Origin: an uncultured bacterium | GTDB taxonomy: Bacteria > Patescibacteriota > Minisyncoccia > Phycocordibacterales > Phycocordibacteraceae | DNA length: 45,269 bases | Direction of reading: 5' to 3' | Assembly (NCBI GenBank): GCA_903994795.1 | Contig: CAJEYI010000006.1 | Coordinates: 1 to 45,269 of the forward strand | In this document: one piece after another, positions 32,989 to 42,045 of the stretch | How the letters are laid out: each line of letters starts with the position of its first letter | How positions within the stretch are numbered: the first letter of the stretch is position 1 | The notes under the pieces: generated by a model | What the model saw: only the letters and a program-made list of their open reading frames with translations | Database searches by the model: none | Told to the model about the DNA's origin: nothing | Program-made: the position numbers and the translations under genes

Positions 32989-35709
32989 CTATACTGTAGC
33001 ACCCGCCTTTACTTTTGGCTTTGCTGTGGACTTGCTGGTTTTAGCTTTTAGGGCTGATTTTCGGACGTCAAATACTGGCTGGCCATTTTTAAGAGTCACA
33101 GTCACAGATCCTCCCTCCATAACTCCCTGATCTACCATAAGTGAGGCAATTGGAGTCAAAATCTTGTCCTGTATGGCACGTTTGAGTGGTCGTGCGCCAT
33201 ACTGAGGGTTATACCCAATTTCAGCAAGCCATGCCCGAACTTCGGGTGCAATGGTAAGTGTGATGCGTTTCGCAGTAAGGCGAGCAAGCACTTCTGTGAT
33301 TTGTCGCTCAACAATACCAGAAAGTGAATCTTTGCTGAGCACATCAAAGATCACAATGTCGTCGAGACGATTCAAGAACTCTGGACGGAAGTGTTCTTTA
33401 AGACTTCCTGTCACACGCTCTTTCACTTCCTCATACTGTGCTGCGACTTCTGCACTACTGTTTCCGAAACCAATGCGTGCCATACGGTCAATGTACTCTG
33501 CGCCAATGTTTGAGGTAAGAATTATAATGGTGTTTTTGAAGTTCACCTTTCTTCCCTTTCCGTCGGTAAGATGACCGCTATCGAGTACCTGGAGCAGGAT
33601 ATTGAAAACTTCTGGATTTGCCTTCTCGATCTCATCGAAGAGCACGACTGCGTACGGTCGGTGACGAATGCGTTCAGTGAGTGAGCCTGCTTCTTCGTAT
33701 CCTACGTAACCCGGAGGTGCTCCAATAAGTTTTGCTACAGAGTGCTTCTCCATAAACTCACTCATATCGATACGAATAAGGGCATCTGTGTCATTGAACA
33801 TAAACTCAGCAAGCTTTCGTGAGAGCTCAGTTTTTCCAACTCCAGTAGGCCCCATGAAGAGGAACGAGCCTATTGGGCGATTTGGATCTGCAATACCTAC
33901 ACGCGAACGCTTCACTGCGTCTGTAATTATCTTCACTGCCTTCTCCTGACCAATGACGGCTGCTTTTAGTTCAGCTTCCATTCGTGCAAGTTTTGATGCT
34001 TCCTCTTCGAGCATGCGTGCCACCGGAATACCAGTCCACCTTGAAACCACCCCAGCAATTTCTTGCTCAGTAACTTCTTCATGAAGAATGCGACGTGACT
34101 TCTGAAGAACCTTGAGACGTTTCAACTTTGACTCAAGTTCCTTTTGAAGAACTGGTATTTTGCCATAACGGATTTCTGCAACCGTACCCAGATCTGCCGA
34201 TGACTCTGCAGCATCTGCTTGCGTACGAAGTTTGTCCAACTCGGTCTTAATGGCTCGAATACCATCAACCACTTCCTTTTCGTTTCTCCATTTGAGCTCG
34301 AGCTCACCTGTCTTCTCACGAAGATCTGCGATTTCTTTCTCAATTACTTTGAGCCGTTCACGAGTCTCTTTTGCGTGCTCTGGAACTTTTCCGGAGATCG
34401 TCTCATCATCTTTCTGAAGTGCCTGCTTTTCGATTTCGAGACGACGAATGCGACGATCAGTCTCTTCAAGCTGTGGTGGTTTGTTTTCTAGCGCAATTCG
34501 TAGACCAGCAGCAGCTTCATCGATAAGGTCGATAGCTTTGTCTGGAAGGAAACGGTCTGTGATGTAGCGTGAAGAAAGCTCAACTGCATTCACGATCGCA
34601 CCATCGGTAATTCGCACACCATGGAAAAGTTCGTATTTGTCACGAAGGCCTCGCAGAATAGCAACGGCATCTTCGATTGAAGGCTCGTTCACAAACACAG
34701 ACTGGAAACGTCGTGTAAGGGCTGCGTCTTTCTCGATGTGCTGTTGGTATTCCTTGAGTGTTGTGGCGCCGATGATGCGCATTTCACCTCGTGCAAGCGA
34801 TGGTTTAAGCATTTCAGATGCGTTCACTGATCCTTCTGCAGCACCTGCACCCACAAGTGTATGAAGCTCGTCGATAAAGAGTATTACTTTCCCTTCTGAC
34901 TTCTCTACTTCTTTCATCACATTTTTCATACGCTCTTCGAACTCTCCGCGATACTTTGTGCCAGCGATCATAAGTCCGAGGTCAAGTGACAAAAGCTCTT
35001 TGCCTTTAAGTGATTGTGGCACATCTCCTTGTGCAATACGCGCAGCAAGACCTTCTGCAATTGCAGTCTTTCCAACTCCTGCTTCACCAATAAGCACAGG
35101 ATTGTTCTTTGTGCGTCGTGAAAGAATTTGAATCACACGGTTAATTTCCTGATCACGCCCAATGACTGGATCAAGATTATTTTCTGAAGCCATTTTTGTG
35201 AGGTTTCGAGTGTACTTAGCTAGTGCACGAAAACGCTTTGGCTCTGCAACCTGTCCATCTTTGCCAGTCTTAAGTTCTTTCAAGATCGCCATGACTGATT
35301 CTTCATCAATTTTAAATCGCGAAATAGTATCCGCAGCTGGACCTGGGTGCTCAAGCACTGCAACAAAGAGATGCTCAGTTCCAATAAAAGGATCATTCAT
35401 TTTTGCAGCAATCTTGCCGACACCCTCAAGTATTTGAGCAAGTTCTGGTGTTAGGTAGAGGTTATATGACGGAGAAAGTGTCGAAGATGCTTCTGGAGTT
35501 TCGAGGAGCTCGAGGAGTGTATCAGAAAGCAGCATGGTATCGATGTCCATGTGATCAAGTACTGAAAAGACCAAGCTTTCTTCCTGGTGTACAAGCGCAG
35601 TGAGAAGATGTAGCGGACTCACGTGGTTTTGCCCACGCTCAATAGCCAGCTCATGCGCCTTTTTTACCGCTTCTTTTGCTTTGGTTGTCCAGTTTTTGAA
35701 TGGTGGCAT
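32989..35709 (-). CDS. clpB: ClpB-type AAA+ disaggregase
   Basis: 906 aa chaperone that works with DnaK to pull apart aggregates. An N-terminal Clp-N domain (1-145), NBD1 with Walker A GEAGVGKT (208-215), a coiled-coil middle domain (about 400-530) and NBD2 with GPTGVGKT and the [11 protein letters not shown] pore loop. The long middle domain identifies ClpB rather than ClpA/ClpC, and no ClpP-binding loop was noticed. A Lys/Ala/Thr-rich tail of about 30 residues follows. TATACA lies 9 nt before the ATG; I see no CIRCE-type operator. Confidence 0.93.
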   Translation of the reverse strand: MPPFKNWTTKAKEAVKKAHELAIERGQNHVSPLHLLTALVHQEESLVFSVLDHMDIDTMLLSDTLLELLETPEASSTLSPSYNLYLTPELAQILEGVGKIAAKMNDPFIGTEHLFVAVLEHPGPAADTISRFKIDEESVMAILKELKTGKDGQVAEPKRFRALAKYTRNLTKMASENNLDPVIGRDQEINRVIQILSRRTKNNPVLIGEAGVGKTAIAEGLAARIAQGDVPQSLKGKELLSLDLGLMIAGTKYRGEFEERMKNVMKEVEKSEGKVILFIDELHTLVGAGAAEGSVNASEMLKPSLARGEMRIIGATTLKEYQQHIEKDAALTRRFQSVFVNEPSIEDAVAILRGLRDKYELFHGVRITDGAIVNAVELSSRYITDRFLPDKAIDLIDEAAAGLRIALENKPPQLEETDRRIRRLEIEKQALQKDDETISGKVPEHAKETRERLKVIEKEIADLREKTGELELKWRNEKEVVDGIRAIKTELDKLRTQADAAESSADLGTVAEIRYGKIPVLQKELESKLKRLKVLQKSRRILHEEVTEQEIAGVVSRWTGIPVARMLEEEASKLARMEAELKAAVIGQEKAVKIITDAVKRSRVGIADPNRPIGSFLFMGPTGVGKTELSRKLAEFMFNDTDALIRIDMSEFMEKHSVAKLIGAPPGYVGYEEAGSLTERIRHRPYAVVLFDEIEKANPEVFNILLQVLDSGHLTDGKGRKVNFKNTIIILTSNIGAEYIDRMARIGFGNSSAEVAAQYEEVKERVTGSLKEHFRPEFLNRLDDIVIFDVLSKDSLSGIVERQITEVLARLTAKRITLTIAPEVRAWLAEIGYNPQYGARPLKRAIQDKILTPIASLMVDQGVMEGGSVTVTLKNGQPVFDVRKSALKAKTSKSTAKPKVKAGATV

Positions 35710-35749
35710 ATATTTAAATGTATACTATATATAACAACCTATACCAATA

Positions 35750-36523
35750 CTACGGTGTAGCAGGGCTAGACGTTGCATTGAGAAGCGTGGTGATTTTATC
35801 AGCGTAGAAGTAGAGCCCAGTTGCACCTGTTGAGATACCAACAATATTTCCTGAAAGATCGACTGCTGAATTCCCAGCTGGAACAGAAGGAAGGTTTGTG
35901 TGTACGCCGGTTTCATCAATTTTTGTAATAATTCCTGCGACCGCACTACCATCAGCAGTTAGCGAAACCACGGTCTGCCCCGCCTTCAAAATTGAATGAT
36001 CTACTATTGTAGGTGAAGATGGTGTGAGGAGTTTTGCAGAATCACTAAATCCGTAGATCGTAATAGTTGCACCTGCACGGGAGATTGATGCTTTTTGAAG
36101 TGTACCTCCAGGAAATAGAACAGCTACACTTGATGGGAGCCCTGCAATAGTAGCTGTTACGACTGCGCGAGCTTTTGGAAGATATGTACCTGTTGCAATA
36201 AGGGGTGTCGAGGTTCCTGCGCCAGCATATATTTCAACAGACCGTGAAGAAGCGGCAGCAATTGCAGGTGGAAGCAGTGTGTCGTTGCTTTCAACCACTG
36301 TCTTTGTGACTGTTGTAGGTGCTGAGATAATCGACGCAAGAGGTGTTCCGGTAGCCACGGTCTCGATAGTGTGATCAACGATACGATTCACTGTTTGAGT
36401 TACCGTTGTGGGGGCCTGGTCGAGCAGTGACACAGTTAATACACCTGTCGCAATAGACGTAATAAAGTTCACGAACAGCATGAGGAGCAAAAGCTGGGAT
36501 TTTGATAGTTCTTCGATATCCAT
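35750..36523 (-). CDS. Membrane-anchored, degenerate HtrA/trypsin-like protein
   Basis: 257 aa from the ATG at 36523, set by TATACT 6 nt upstream. An N-terminal membrane helix (about 12-36) is followed by a Thr/Val/Ser-rich exterior chain. The last 60 residues resemble the end of an HtrA/trypsin protease (PAGNSAVDLSGNIVGISTG), but the GNSGGP nucleophile motif reads GNSAVD, and no clear His or Asp motif was found. It is probably a pseudo-protease or adaptor. It lies upstream of clpB on the same strand. Confidence 0.6.
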   Translation of the reverse strand: MDIEELSKSQLLLLMLFVNFITSIATGVLTVSLLDQAPTTVTQTVNRIVDHTIETVATGTPLASIISAPTTVTKTVVESNDTLLPPAIAAASSRSVEIYAGAGTSTPLIATGTYLPKARAVVTATIAGLPSSVAVLFPGGTLQKASISRAGATITIYGFSDSAKLLTPSSPTIVDHSILKAGQTVVSLTADGSAVAGIITKIDETGVHTNLPSVPAGNSAVDLSGNIVGISTGATGLYFYADKITTLLNATSSPATP

Positions 36524-36598
36524 ATATATAGTATAGCGCAATCAATAACTTATAAGCTAGTCGTACAACGCATATTAAGAAATAGTGACTTCGTTGGC

Positions 36599-36739
36599 AG
36601 AGTCGGTGGGTATGGCCTCGGCGTTACTCACTCCGCGGGTCCTGGCAATTTTTCCTCGTATTTCACCTACTGCTTTCCTGCGCACTTCAAAAATTGCTCA
36701 CCCGCCCATTGCGTTACTCGAGGCATACCCACCGACTCT
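36599..36739. repeat. 141-nt imperfect hairpin element (candidate MITE or structured RNA)
   Basis: Perfect 15-bp termini (36599-36613/36725-36739) continue with 36615-36620/36719-36724 after one bulged base, then 36635-36640/36700-36705 and 36645-36653/36689-36697. The apical loop is 35 nt. The long paired termini fit a miniature inverted-repeat element or a non-coding RNA. A target-site duplication is not evident. Confidence 0.6.
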
Positions 36740-36821
36740 ACTGAAGATTAACTCGCTGCAAACATACTTAACAAACTGCGAGCGAAAATAAATTATAATA
36801 TTGAATATATAATATATAAAA

Positions 36822-36873
36822 GGAAAACCGCCCAGCCCGCAAGGAGCGTGACGGCTCCTCGGGACAGGACGGT
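36822..36873 (-). terminator. Terminator of the exported hypothetical gene
   Basis: 36827-36830/36870-36873, 36836-36839/36860-36863 and 36842-36847/36854-36859 pair, with T-runs following on the minus strand. Confidence 0.65.
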
Positions 36874-36881
36874 GGGAAACC

Positions 36882-37388
36882 CTATGGCTCCAAAGGATCT
36901 GGCTGTACCCCAATGTGAGAAGTAGCCGGCTCTCCCATTCTTCCGCGGACTTTCCCCAGTGTTGAGCAGGACTGATCTTCCCATGGGAGAGAGTCGTCCG
37001 TTCCTTCGCAAGCACCTAGTGCCTTGAGCTGTCGCGAAGGCACGAGAGACAGGGAATTTGCCTTCACCCATTGCCTCTCAGTGAGCTTGTTCGGGTAGAC
37101 GAAGGCGCCGCCGTTCATAACGTCCAGGGAAACTTCCCGCACATTTACATACGCCGGATTGCCACTGGGATTAACGAAGACGACCTTTTTCAGTGTCTGA
37201 GGACCGGCAAACCTCGAATAGCCGTAGCCCATGGCCAGATACCCTCCGACGCATGAGCTTGGCTTGGTATCGCACTGCAGGTCAAAGTGGTTTATGACAA
37301 TCCTGGGTGTGGTAGCAATAATTACCATATCTACGGCAACAATTGCTGCAATACCGATACCGAGCAGTCTGAAAGGGGTGATTTTCAT
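36882..37388 (-). CDS. Exported or membrane-anchored hypothetical protein
   Basis: 168 aa, not recognised. An N-terminal membrane helix or signal anchor (about 7-26) is followed by an exterior domain with four cysteines and a Pro/Gly-rich tail. A classical GGAGG SD lies 9 nt before the ATG. A separate promoter (TTGACA 37450-37455, 16 nt, CATACT) lies at the end of the desulfurase gene. With its own promoter, SD and terminator and a more GC-rich sequence, it looks like an independent accessory gene. Confidence 0.65.
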   Translation of the reverse strand: MKITPFRLLGIGIAAIVAVDMVIIATTPRIVINHFDLQCDTKPSSCVGGYLAMGYGYSRFAGPQTLKKVVFVNPSGNPAYVNVREVSLDVMNGGAFVYPNKLTERQWVKANSLSLVPSRQLKALGACEGTDDSLPWEDQSCSTLGKVRGRMGEPATSHIGVQPDPLEP

Positions 37389-37427
37389 CTTTGTCGTCCT
37401 CCAAGACGGAAAAAAGAGCAGATGTTT

Positions 37428-37455
37428 AGTATGTATTACTACAGTCTTTTGTCAA
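37428..37455 (-). promoter_or_regulatory. Promoter of the exported hypothetical gene
   Basis: Minus strand TTGACA (37455-37450), a 16-nt spacer and CATACT (37433-37428). Confidence 0.5.
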
Positions 37456-38638
37456 GAAATTGCACCTCTTTTATTAGTGCTTTTACAAACTGCTCAAGGC
37501 GTCGCGCCTTAGTTGTGGGACCCCATGAAATGCGAAGCGTTGAAAGTGCAGCGGCTGAATCGTTTGTCATTGTAAGTACCACTCTAGAACCAGTGGCATC
37601 TGTTTCGCATGCGCTTTTCGTGGATACGGCAAAACCTGCCTGGGAAAGGAGCATAACAAGGTAGTCTGTGTCTCGATTCGGAAGTGAGATATTTAGAATG
37701 TGTGAAGCGTGTTCCTTTCCGACGTTTTCTATAAGGTCAGGGAAAGCGGTTTTGAGAGTTGAGAGGAGTGTTGCGCGCGCGCCTGCGGCGCGCGCATTGA
37801 ATTCCTCCTTCCCTGTTTGTACTTCTGTAAGCGCAACCGCGAACGATGCCGCAAGCGCAGGACTTTCAGTCCCAGGTCGAATTCCCTGTTCCTGTCCGCC
37901 ACCTTGTACTAATGGCTTTAGAGATACAAATGCGCTTGTGCGAATAAGTGCACCAATTCCGCGTACTCCACCAATCTTTTGTGCATCTAGTGTAAGCAAG
38001 TCTGCGCCAAGGTGATTGCAATCAATCGACTCAGTAAAAGGTGCCTGACTTGCATCTATGTGTAGTAAGGGCTTCGATTCTGCTCGAAACAACCCTTCCT
38101 TTTGTGCTGCCAGAATAACTCGTCGCACATCTCGTGCATGATATTTCGTACCTGTTTCCCCACAGACCAAATCCATACTCACCAATATTGTCTCAGGACG
38201 AAGTTGCTTTTTTAGTTTCGTGAGATCAATAGTCACTCCCGAACCAGAGTCAATAAGCACGAGTGCCTCAACCTGCGCGCCTGCGGCGCGCAGGTTTTCC
38301 ATCGTTTCAACTACTGACGCATGTGCGGTTGGTAGATAGAGCAGATGTAACGACCGCATCTCTCGTCCAGTTGCCACAAGCACCCTTACGTGACCCTGTA
38401 TCGCAATTGCATTTGCTTCAGTCGCACCTGAAGTAAATATGACACTATCTGATTTCACTCCTGCAATTCGCGCAATAGTCGTACGTGCCTGTTCTAGAGC
38501 ACGATGCGCCATATCACCTTCACTATGTGGCGATGAGGGGTTCCCATACAGTTTACTCGTCTTCACAAAAGCTTTCCAAGCAGACTTGGAGACAGGGGCC
38601 GCAGACGCCCAATCGAGATAAGTGCGAAAGATATTCAT
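37439..38638 (-). CDS. Cysteine desulfurase (NifS/IscS family)
   Basis: PLP enzyme releasing sulfur from cysteine for Fe-S clusters or tRNA thiolation. 399 aa from the ATG at 38638; the longer reading runs into the infB promoter. It has the GNPSSPHSEG start, SGATEANAIAIQG, HIDASQ and the PLP-lysine segment DAQKIGGVRGIGAL (the family usually has His before this Lys; here Gln). The C-terminal RPGTES motif and the Cys loop (STKSACE) are present. No Fe-S scaffold or tRNA thiolase is nearby, so the acceptor is unknown. Confidence 0.88.
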   Translation of the reverse strand: MNIFRTYLDWASAAPVSKSAWKAFVKTSKLYGNPSSPHSEGDMAHRALEQARTTIARIAGVKSDSVIFTSGATEANAIAIQGHVRVLVATGREMRSLHLLYLPTAHASVVETMENLRAAGAQVEALVLIDSGSGVTIDLTKLKKQLRPETILVSMDLVCGETGTKYHARDVRRVILAAQKEGLFRAESKPLLHIDASQAPFTESIDCNHLGADLLTLDAQKIGGVRGIGALIRTSAFVSLKPLVQGGGQEQGIRPGTESPALAASFAVALTEVQTGKEEFNARAAGARATLLSTLKTAFPDLIENVGKEHASHILNISLPNRDTDYLVMLLSQAGFAVSTKSACETDATGSRVVLTMTNDSAAALSTLRISWGPTTKARRLEQFVKALIKEVQFLDKRL

Positions 38639-38716
38639 AGGTATTCTCTGTGTATTTACAGTAGAGCACTTACGTAATAATTGCAAAGTAAGCGATTTTG
38701 TGATGTACTGCACTAT

Positions 38717-40204
38717 ATGACACGCACTCCTCGCCCACCAATTGTCGCCGTCATGGGCCACATCGACCACGGAAAGTCGTCGCTCTTGGACTATATCCGC
38801 AAAGCAAACGTAACCGCTGGCGAAGCAGGCGGCATTACTCAACACGTCTCAGCATATGAAGCCGTACACGAGTACGAGGGAGTAGCTCGCACAATCACCT
38901 TCCTTGACACACCCGGACACGAGGCATTTCGTGCACTTCGCTCACGCGGCGCTCAAGCCGCAGATATTGCAGTGCTTGTAATTGCAGCGGACGAAGGCGT
39001 AAAGCCTCAGACAAAAGAAGCTTTTGATGCAATTGAAGAAGCTGGCATTCCGTTTGTTGTGGCTTTTACAAAAATGGACAAAAACGGTGCAGACATGGAC
39101 CGAGTCAAGAATTCGGTTATCGAAAATGGTATTTATCTAGAAGGACTTGGTGGATCAATTCCATACACTCCCGTATCTTCAAAGACTGGTGAAGGTGTTC
39201 CTGAGCTTCTCGACCTTGTACTACTCACTGCAGACCTCGCAGAACTCACTGCTGATGCATCACTTCCAGCAACCGGTTTCGTACTCGAGTCATCACAGGA
39301 TCCAAAACGTGGAATCAGCGCAACTATCATAATCAAGGACGGAACACTAAAAACCGGCTCAGTTGCAGTTGCGGGTATTGCAACAGCTCCAGTACGTTTT
39401 ATTGAAAACTTCCTTGCTAAGCGTATCGACGTCGGAAATGCATCACAGCCAGTATCGCTTTCCGGATGGACCAGTATTCCTGCTGCAGGCACACCATTTA
39501 CAATGGTTGCAAACAAGAAAGAGGCTGAGCAACTCATAAAAGATAGCGAGCAGGCGCCAGTCGGGCCTCGTAATCGAGAAACTGCCGAGGCAGACCAAGG
39601 AAAGCTTCTTGTGCCCGTCATAATCAAGGCTGACGTCACCGGAAGCATTGAGGCCATCATCCACGAGCTAAAGAAGGTCTCACATGAGCATGTTGCGCTC
39701 AATATAGTTGCTGACGGCGTAGGAACTGTGTCTGAAGGCGACGTAAAGACTGCGCAGGCTGGTGGAGCGATGATAATTGCCTTTCACGTGGGAGTTGATC
39801 AAAGTGCTCGCGAGCTTGCTGAACGAGCAGGAGTGCCAATTGAGGTCTTCTCAATTATTTATGATCTAGAGAATCGAGTAAAGGAAATACTAGCGGAGCG
39901 CGCACCAAAGGTGCGCGCAGAAGAAATCCTTGGTAACGCCAAACTTCTCAAAGTATTCAATGCCAGCGGAGGCAAGCAAGTCATTGGCGCTCGTCTCGAT
40001 ACTGGCTTCGTTAAGCTCGGGGATCTTGTGAAGATTGATCGTCGCGGAGTTCCTCTTGGTATGGGCAAGGTCACAAACCTCCAACAAGCACGTGCAGATG
40101 TAAAGGAGATTCGTACTGAAGGAGAATTTGGAGCTCAGATAGAAACTAAGGTAGACATTGCAAATGGCGACACCTTTACCTTCTATCAAATTAAAGAAGG
40201 CTAA
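38717..40204 (+). CDS. infB: Translation initiation factor IF-2 (short form)
   Basis: GTPase that brings initiator tRNA to the 30S subunit. 495 aa from the ATG at 38717. The G domain begins almost at once: GHIDHGKS at 14-21, DTPGHEAF, and FTKMD. Domains II to IV follow, ending with the QIETKVDIANGD segment. The long N-terminal region of E. coli IF-2 (about 390 aa) is entirely missing. TTGCAA, 17 nt, TGTACT precedes the ATG by 7 nt. rbfA follows after 10 nt, the classical order. Confidence 0.95.
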   Translation: MTRTPRPPIVAVMGHIDHGKSSLLDYIRKANVTAGEAGGITQHVSAYEAVHEYEGVARTITFLDTPGHEAFRALRSRGAQAADIAVLVIAADEGVKPQTKEAFDAIEEAGIPFVVAFTKMDKNGADMDRVKNSVIENGIYLEGLGGSIPYTPVSSKTGEGVPELLDLVLLTADLAELTADASLPATGFVLESSQDPKRGISATIIIKDGTLKTGSVAVAGIATAPVRFIENFLAKRIDVGNASQPVSLSGWTSIPAAGTPFTMVANKKEAEQLIKDSEQAPVGPRNRETAEADQGKLLVPVIIKADVTGSIEAIIHELKKVSHEHVALNIVADGVGTVSEGDVKTAQAGGAMIIAFHVGVDQSARELAERAGVPIEVFSIIYDLENRVKEILAERAPKVRAEEILGNAKLLKVFNASGGKQVIGARLDTGFVKLGDLVKIDRRGVPLGMGKVTNLQQARADVKEIRTEGEFGAQIETKVDIANGDTFTFYQIKEG

Positions 40205-40214
40205 TTACATACCT

Positions 40215-40577
40215 ATGGATAACAATGCAAAAGTCCGCGGAGAAAAGGCCGCCTCAAACCTCCTCCACCTAGCTGCTGCATATATTGCAATTGAGGCAGG
40301 ACGTAACACACTTATCACTCCAACTCGCACAGACATCAGCCCTGACCGAAAGAACGCGACGATTTTCGTAAGTGTATTTCCAGATGCTGAAGCAGAACAC
40401 GCAGTAGCTTTCCTTGCTCGTCACCGTGACAACTTCCGCAAGTACCTAAAGCAGCATGGTCGCTTTGCAATACTCCCATTCATAAAGTTCGAGCTCGACT
40501 ACGGAGAAAAGAACCGCCAGCACCTCGACGAACTTTCAAATCAAATTGCAAACGATACTGTTGAGAGTCCTATATAG
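40215..40577 (+). CDS. rbfA: Ribosome-binding factor A
   Basis: 30S maturation factor with a KH-like fold. 120 aa from the ATG at 40215. The family pattern is visible: an N-terminal helix (RGEKAASNLLHLAAAYI), TDISPDRKNATIFVSVF, and PFIKFELDYGEKN. It is short but of normal length. Linkage to infB supports the assignment. Confidence 0.85.
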   Translation: MDNNAKVRGEKAASNLLHLAAAYIAIEAGRNTLITPTRTDISPDRKNATIFVSVFPDAEAEHAVAFLARHRDNFRKYLKQHGRFAILPFIKFELDYGEKNRQHLDELSNQIANDTVESPI

Positions 40578-40611
40578 CAAAGTCAGCCTCTACAGGTTAT
40601 TATCTATCTAT

Positions 40612-40684
40612 GGCCTGGTGGCGAAGTGGTAACGCGGGAGTCTGCAAAACTCTTATTGCGCGGGTTCAATTCCCGCCCAGGCCT
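40612..40684 (+). tRNA. tRNA-Cys (anticodon GCA)
   Basis: Acceptor GGCCTGG/CCAGGCC, anticodon loop CTGCAAA, T-loop GTTCAATT, discriminator T as usual for Cys. CCA not encoded. Confidence 0.95.
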
Positions 40685-40741
40685 CAATAACTCTGGTGCA
40701 AGTGGTAAATTAGTTCTTAAAGAATTACAATATAAAAGTAC

Positions 40742-40824
40742 GCCGGGATGATGGAATGGTAGACAGCGGGGACTTAAAATCCCCTGGCAGTGATGCCGTG
40801 TGGGTTCGAGTCCCACTCTCGGTA
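40742..40824 (+). tRNA. tRNA-Leu (anticodon TAA)
   Basis: Class II cloverleaf, acceptor GCCGGGA/TCTCGGT with two G-U pairs, anticodon loop CTTAAAA, long variable arm, discriminator A. CCA not encoded. Confidence 0.95.
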
Positions 40825-41021
40825 CTAACACAGGTTGAAAGGTTCTGGTTTATCGTATATGATTTCAGGAAGGTGAAAAACGGGCATTACCGCCTGTATG
40901 ATTACATACAACGGTTCGCTCGGTACAAGTCGTTGAGGTTCACCGCCTGTATTAGGAAATACAGCCGGCTCTCTCGGCGCAAAGGAATACATGCAGACAT
41001 GTATTCCTTTGACCTCGTTCA
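40825..41021 (+). repeat. Repeated tRNA-Lys 5' sequence with hairpins
   Basis: ACCGCCTGTA occurs at 40889-40898, 40942-40951 and 41021-41030, the last being the tRNA-Lys start. The last two copies share 14 nt (40938-40951, 41017-41030). The first two are each followed by a hairpin, and a 13-bp perfect hairpin fills 40981-41010. No gene is seen. Confidence 0.6.
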
Positions 41022-41097
41022 CCGCCTGTAGCTCAGTTGGTAGAGCAACTCCCTCTTAAGGAGATGGTCCCTGGTTCGAATCCAGGCAGGCGGACCA
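41022..41097 (+). tRNA. tRNA-Lys (anticodon CTT)
   Basis: Acceptor CCGCCTG/CAGGCGG (7 Watson-Crick pairs), D-arm GCTC/GAGC, anticodon loop CTCTTAA, T-loop GTTCGAAT, discriminator A and an encoded CCA (41095-41097). Confidence 0.95.
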
Positions 41098-41175
41098 CAC
41101 TACATAAGTGAAGAAGGAGAAGAAGTATTTAAAGGCTTGGACTAAATGACAATAATCTGTAATACTAGGAACTAA

Positions 41176-41257
41176 GCCCAGGTGGTGAAATTGGTATACA
41201 CGCCTGCCTTAGGAGCAGGTCCTTTCGGGGGTGGAGGTTCAAGTCCTCTCCTGGGCA
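41176..41257 (+). tRNA. tRNA-Leu (anticodon TAG)
   Basis: Class II cloverleaf, acceptor GCCCAGG/CCTGGGC, anticodon loop CTTAGGA, variable arm, T-loop GTTCAAGT, discriminator A. CCA not encoded. Confidence 0.96.
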
Positions 41258-41263
41258 CTAGAT

Positions 41264-41302
41264 AAAAAGACCGGCGCTTCCTATGGAAGCGCCGGTCTTT
41301 TT
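41264..41302. terminator. Bidirectional terminator, 18-bp perfect stem
   Basis: Arms 41264-41281 and 41285-41302 with a 3-nt loop and A/T-rich ends. It ends the tRNA cluster and the convergent pilin-like gene. Confidence 0.88.
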
Positions 41303-41337
41303 AGTAGAATACTACCTCCTCAACCCTTCACACCTCT

Positions 41338-41616
41338 CTAATTAATTACTACCAGAATACTCCCCAAGAACGTTATAATCGCCGTAGTTCCAAACATAAT
41401 CATAAGACCTATTAATCCCCAAAGAATGTGATCCTGACCCTTTTTGCGAGCTTCAGCATCATCTGAGCCACGTATGTACTCAATTACTCCCCACAGAAAC
41501 ACAACAAAGGCAGCAATTGCTAGAAGTGTAATCACGGGAATAACTATAAGTGCCGTAACCTTTGCAAGAAAGGCATCAAGAACTGCATTGGCTGGAGGAG
41601 GTGCGTTTGTGGGCAT
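41338..41616 (-). CDS. Two-helix T4SS-pilin-like membrane protein
   Basis: 92 aa. Two membrane helices (about 18-48 and 66-90) joined by the charged loop GSDDAEARKKGQD, the signature shared by the pilin-like proteins of this window and reminiscent of VirB2/TrbC. It has no signal peptide; a short Pro/Ala/Asn-rich N-terminus precedes helix 1. TACTAT lies 6 nt before the ATG. Confidence 0.7.
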   Translation of the reverse strand: MPTNAPPPANAVLDAFLAKVTALIVIPVITLLAIAAFVVFLWGVIEYIRGSDDAEARKKGQDHILWGLIGLMIMFGTTAIITFLGSILVVIN

Positions 41617-41639
41617 ATATATATAGTACCAGCTGATAG

Positions 41640-41671
41640 CAGAAAACCGCGTCCTTTGACACGGTTTTCTG
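41640..41671 (-). terminator. Hairpin terminator after the 41692 gene
   Basis: 14-bp stem 41640-41653/41658-41671 with one G-U pair; the T-run is part of the 3' arm on the minus strand. Confidence 0.6.
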
Positions 41672-41691
41672 TGGAGAGACTGAACTAAAAA

Positions 41692-42045
41692 TTAGTGCTG
41701 ATATAGAGCTTGTGGATAGTTCGGCGCATTTGATTTTAAGCTAACAGATCCGACCAAGATATTTACCAGTCCCCACACTGAGACCATGACAAAGAATCCA
41801 ATAAGTCCGTAAAGCATAAGGCTTTTTCCGCCTTCTCTTTTTTCTTCATCGCCTCCATTTAAGATAAAGGTTTGGAACACTCCCCAGATAAAGACGATAA
41901 ATGCAACTGCAAATAGAACTGGGACTGCAACTTGATTTATTATATTCATAATAAACGTACCGAGGCTTTGCACACTATCAACTGTTTGTGCGAAGGCGAA
42001 AGCTGGTACTGCGAATGCTGCTGCGAGTAATGCTAATTTCTTCAT
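41692..42045 (-). CDS. Secreted two-helix T4SS-pilin-like protein
   Basis: 117 aa. A signal peptide (1-19, ending AFA-Q) is followed by the paired helices (about 30-60 and 73-100) around the loop NGGDEEKREGGKS and a 15-residue tail. The WG motifs on both helices (FIWGV, SVWGLVN) match the paralogues. This is the simplest pilin-like member and the best candidate for a true pilus subunit of the set. Confidence 0.75.
   Translation of the reverse strand: MKKLALLAAAFAVPAFAFAQTVDSVQSLGTFIMNIINQVAVPVLFAVAFIVFIWGVFQTFILNGGDEEKREGGKSLMLYGLIGFFVMVSVWGLVNILVGSVSLKSNAPNYPQALYQH

Larger units (their letters stand above)
36524..36881. other. Intergenic region with a long hairpin element and a terminator
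   Basis: No protein gene is supported. It holds the 36599-36739 hairpin, a smaller stem at 36752-36756/36776-36780, an A/T-rich stretch and the 36822-36873 terminator. Confidence 0.6.

Noticed and set aside
36585-36791. 68-codon plus-strand ORF and overlapping minus-strand ORFs
   Set aside because: They are contained in or cross the long hairpin element; base pairing explains the sequence better.
40604-40831. Minus-strand ORF with RVGLEPTRHHC
   Set aside because: It reads through tRNA-Leu and tRNA-Cys on the opposite strand; the tRNA cloverleafs explain the sequence.
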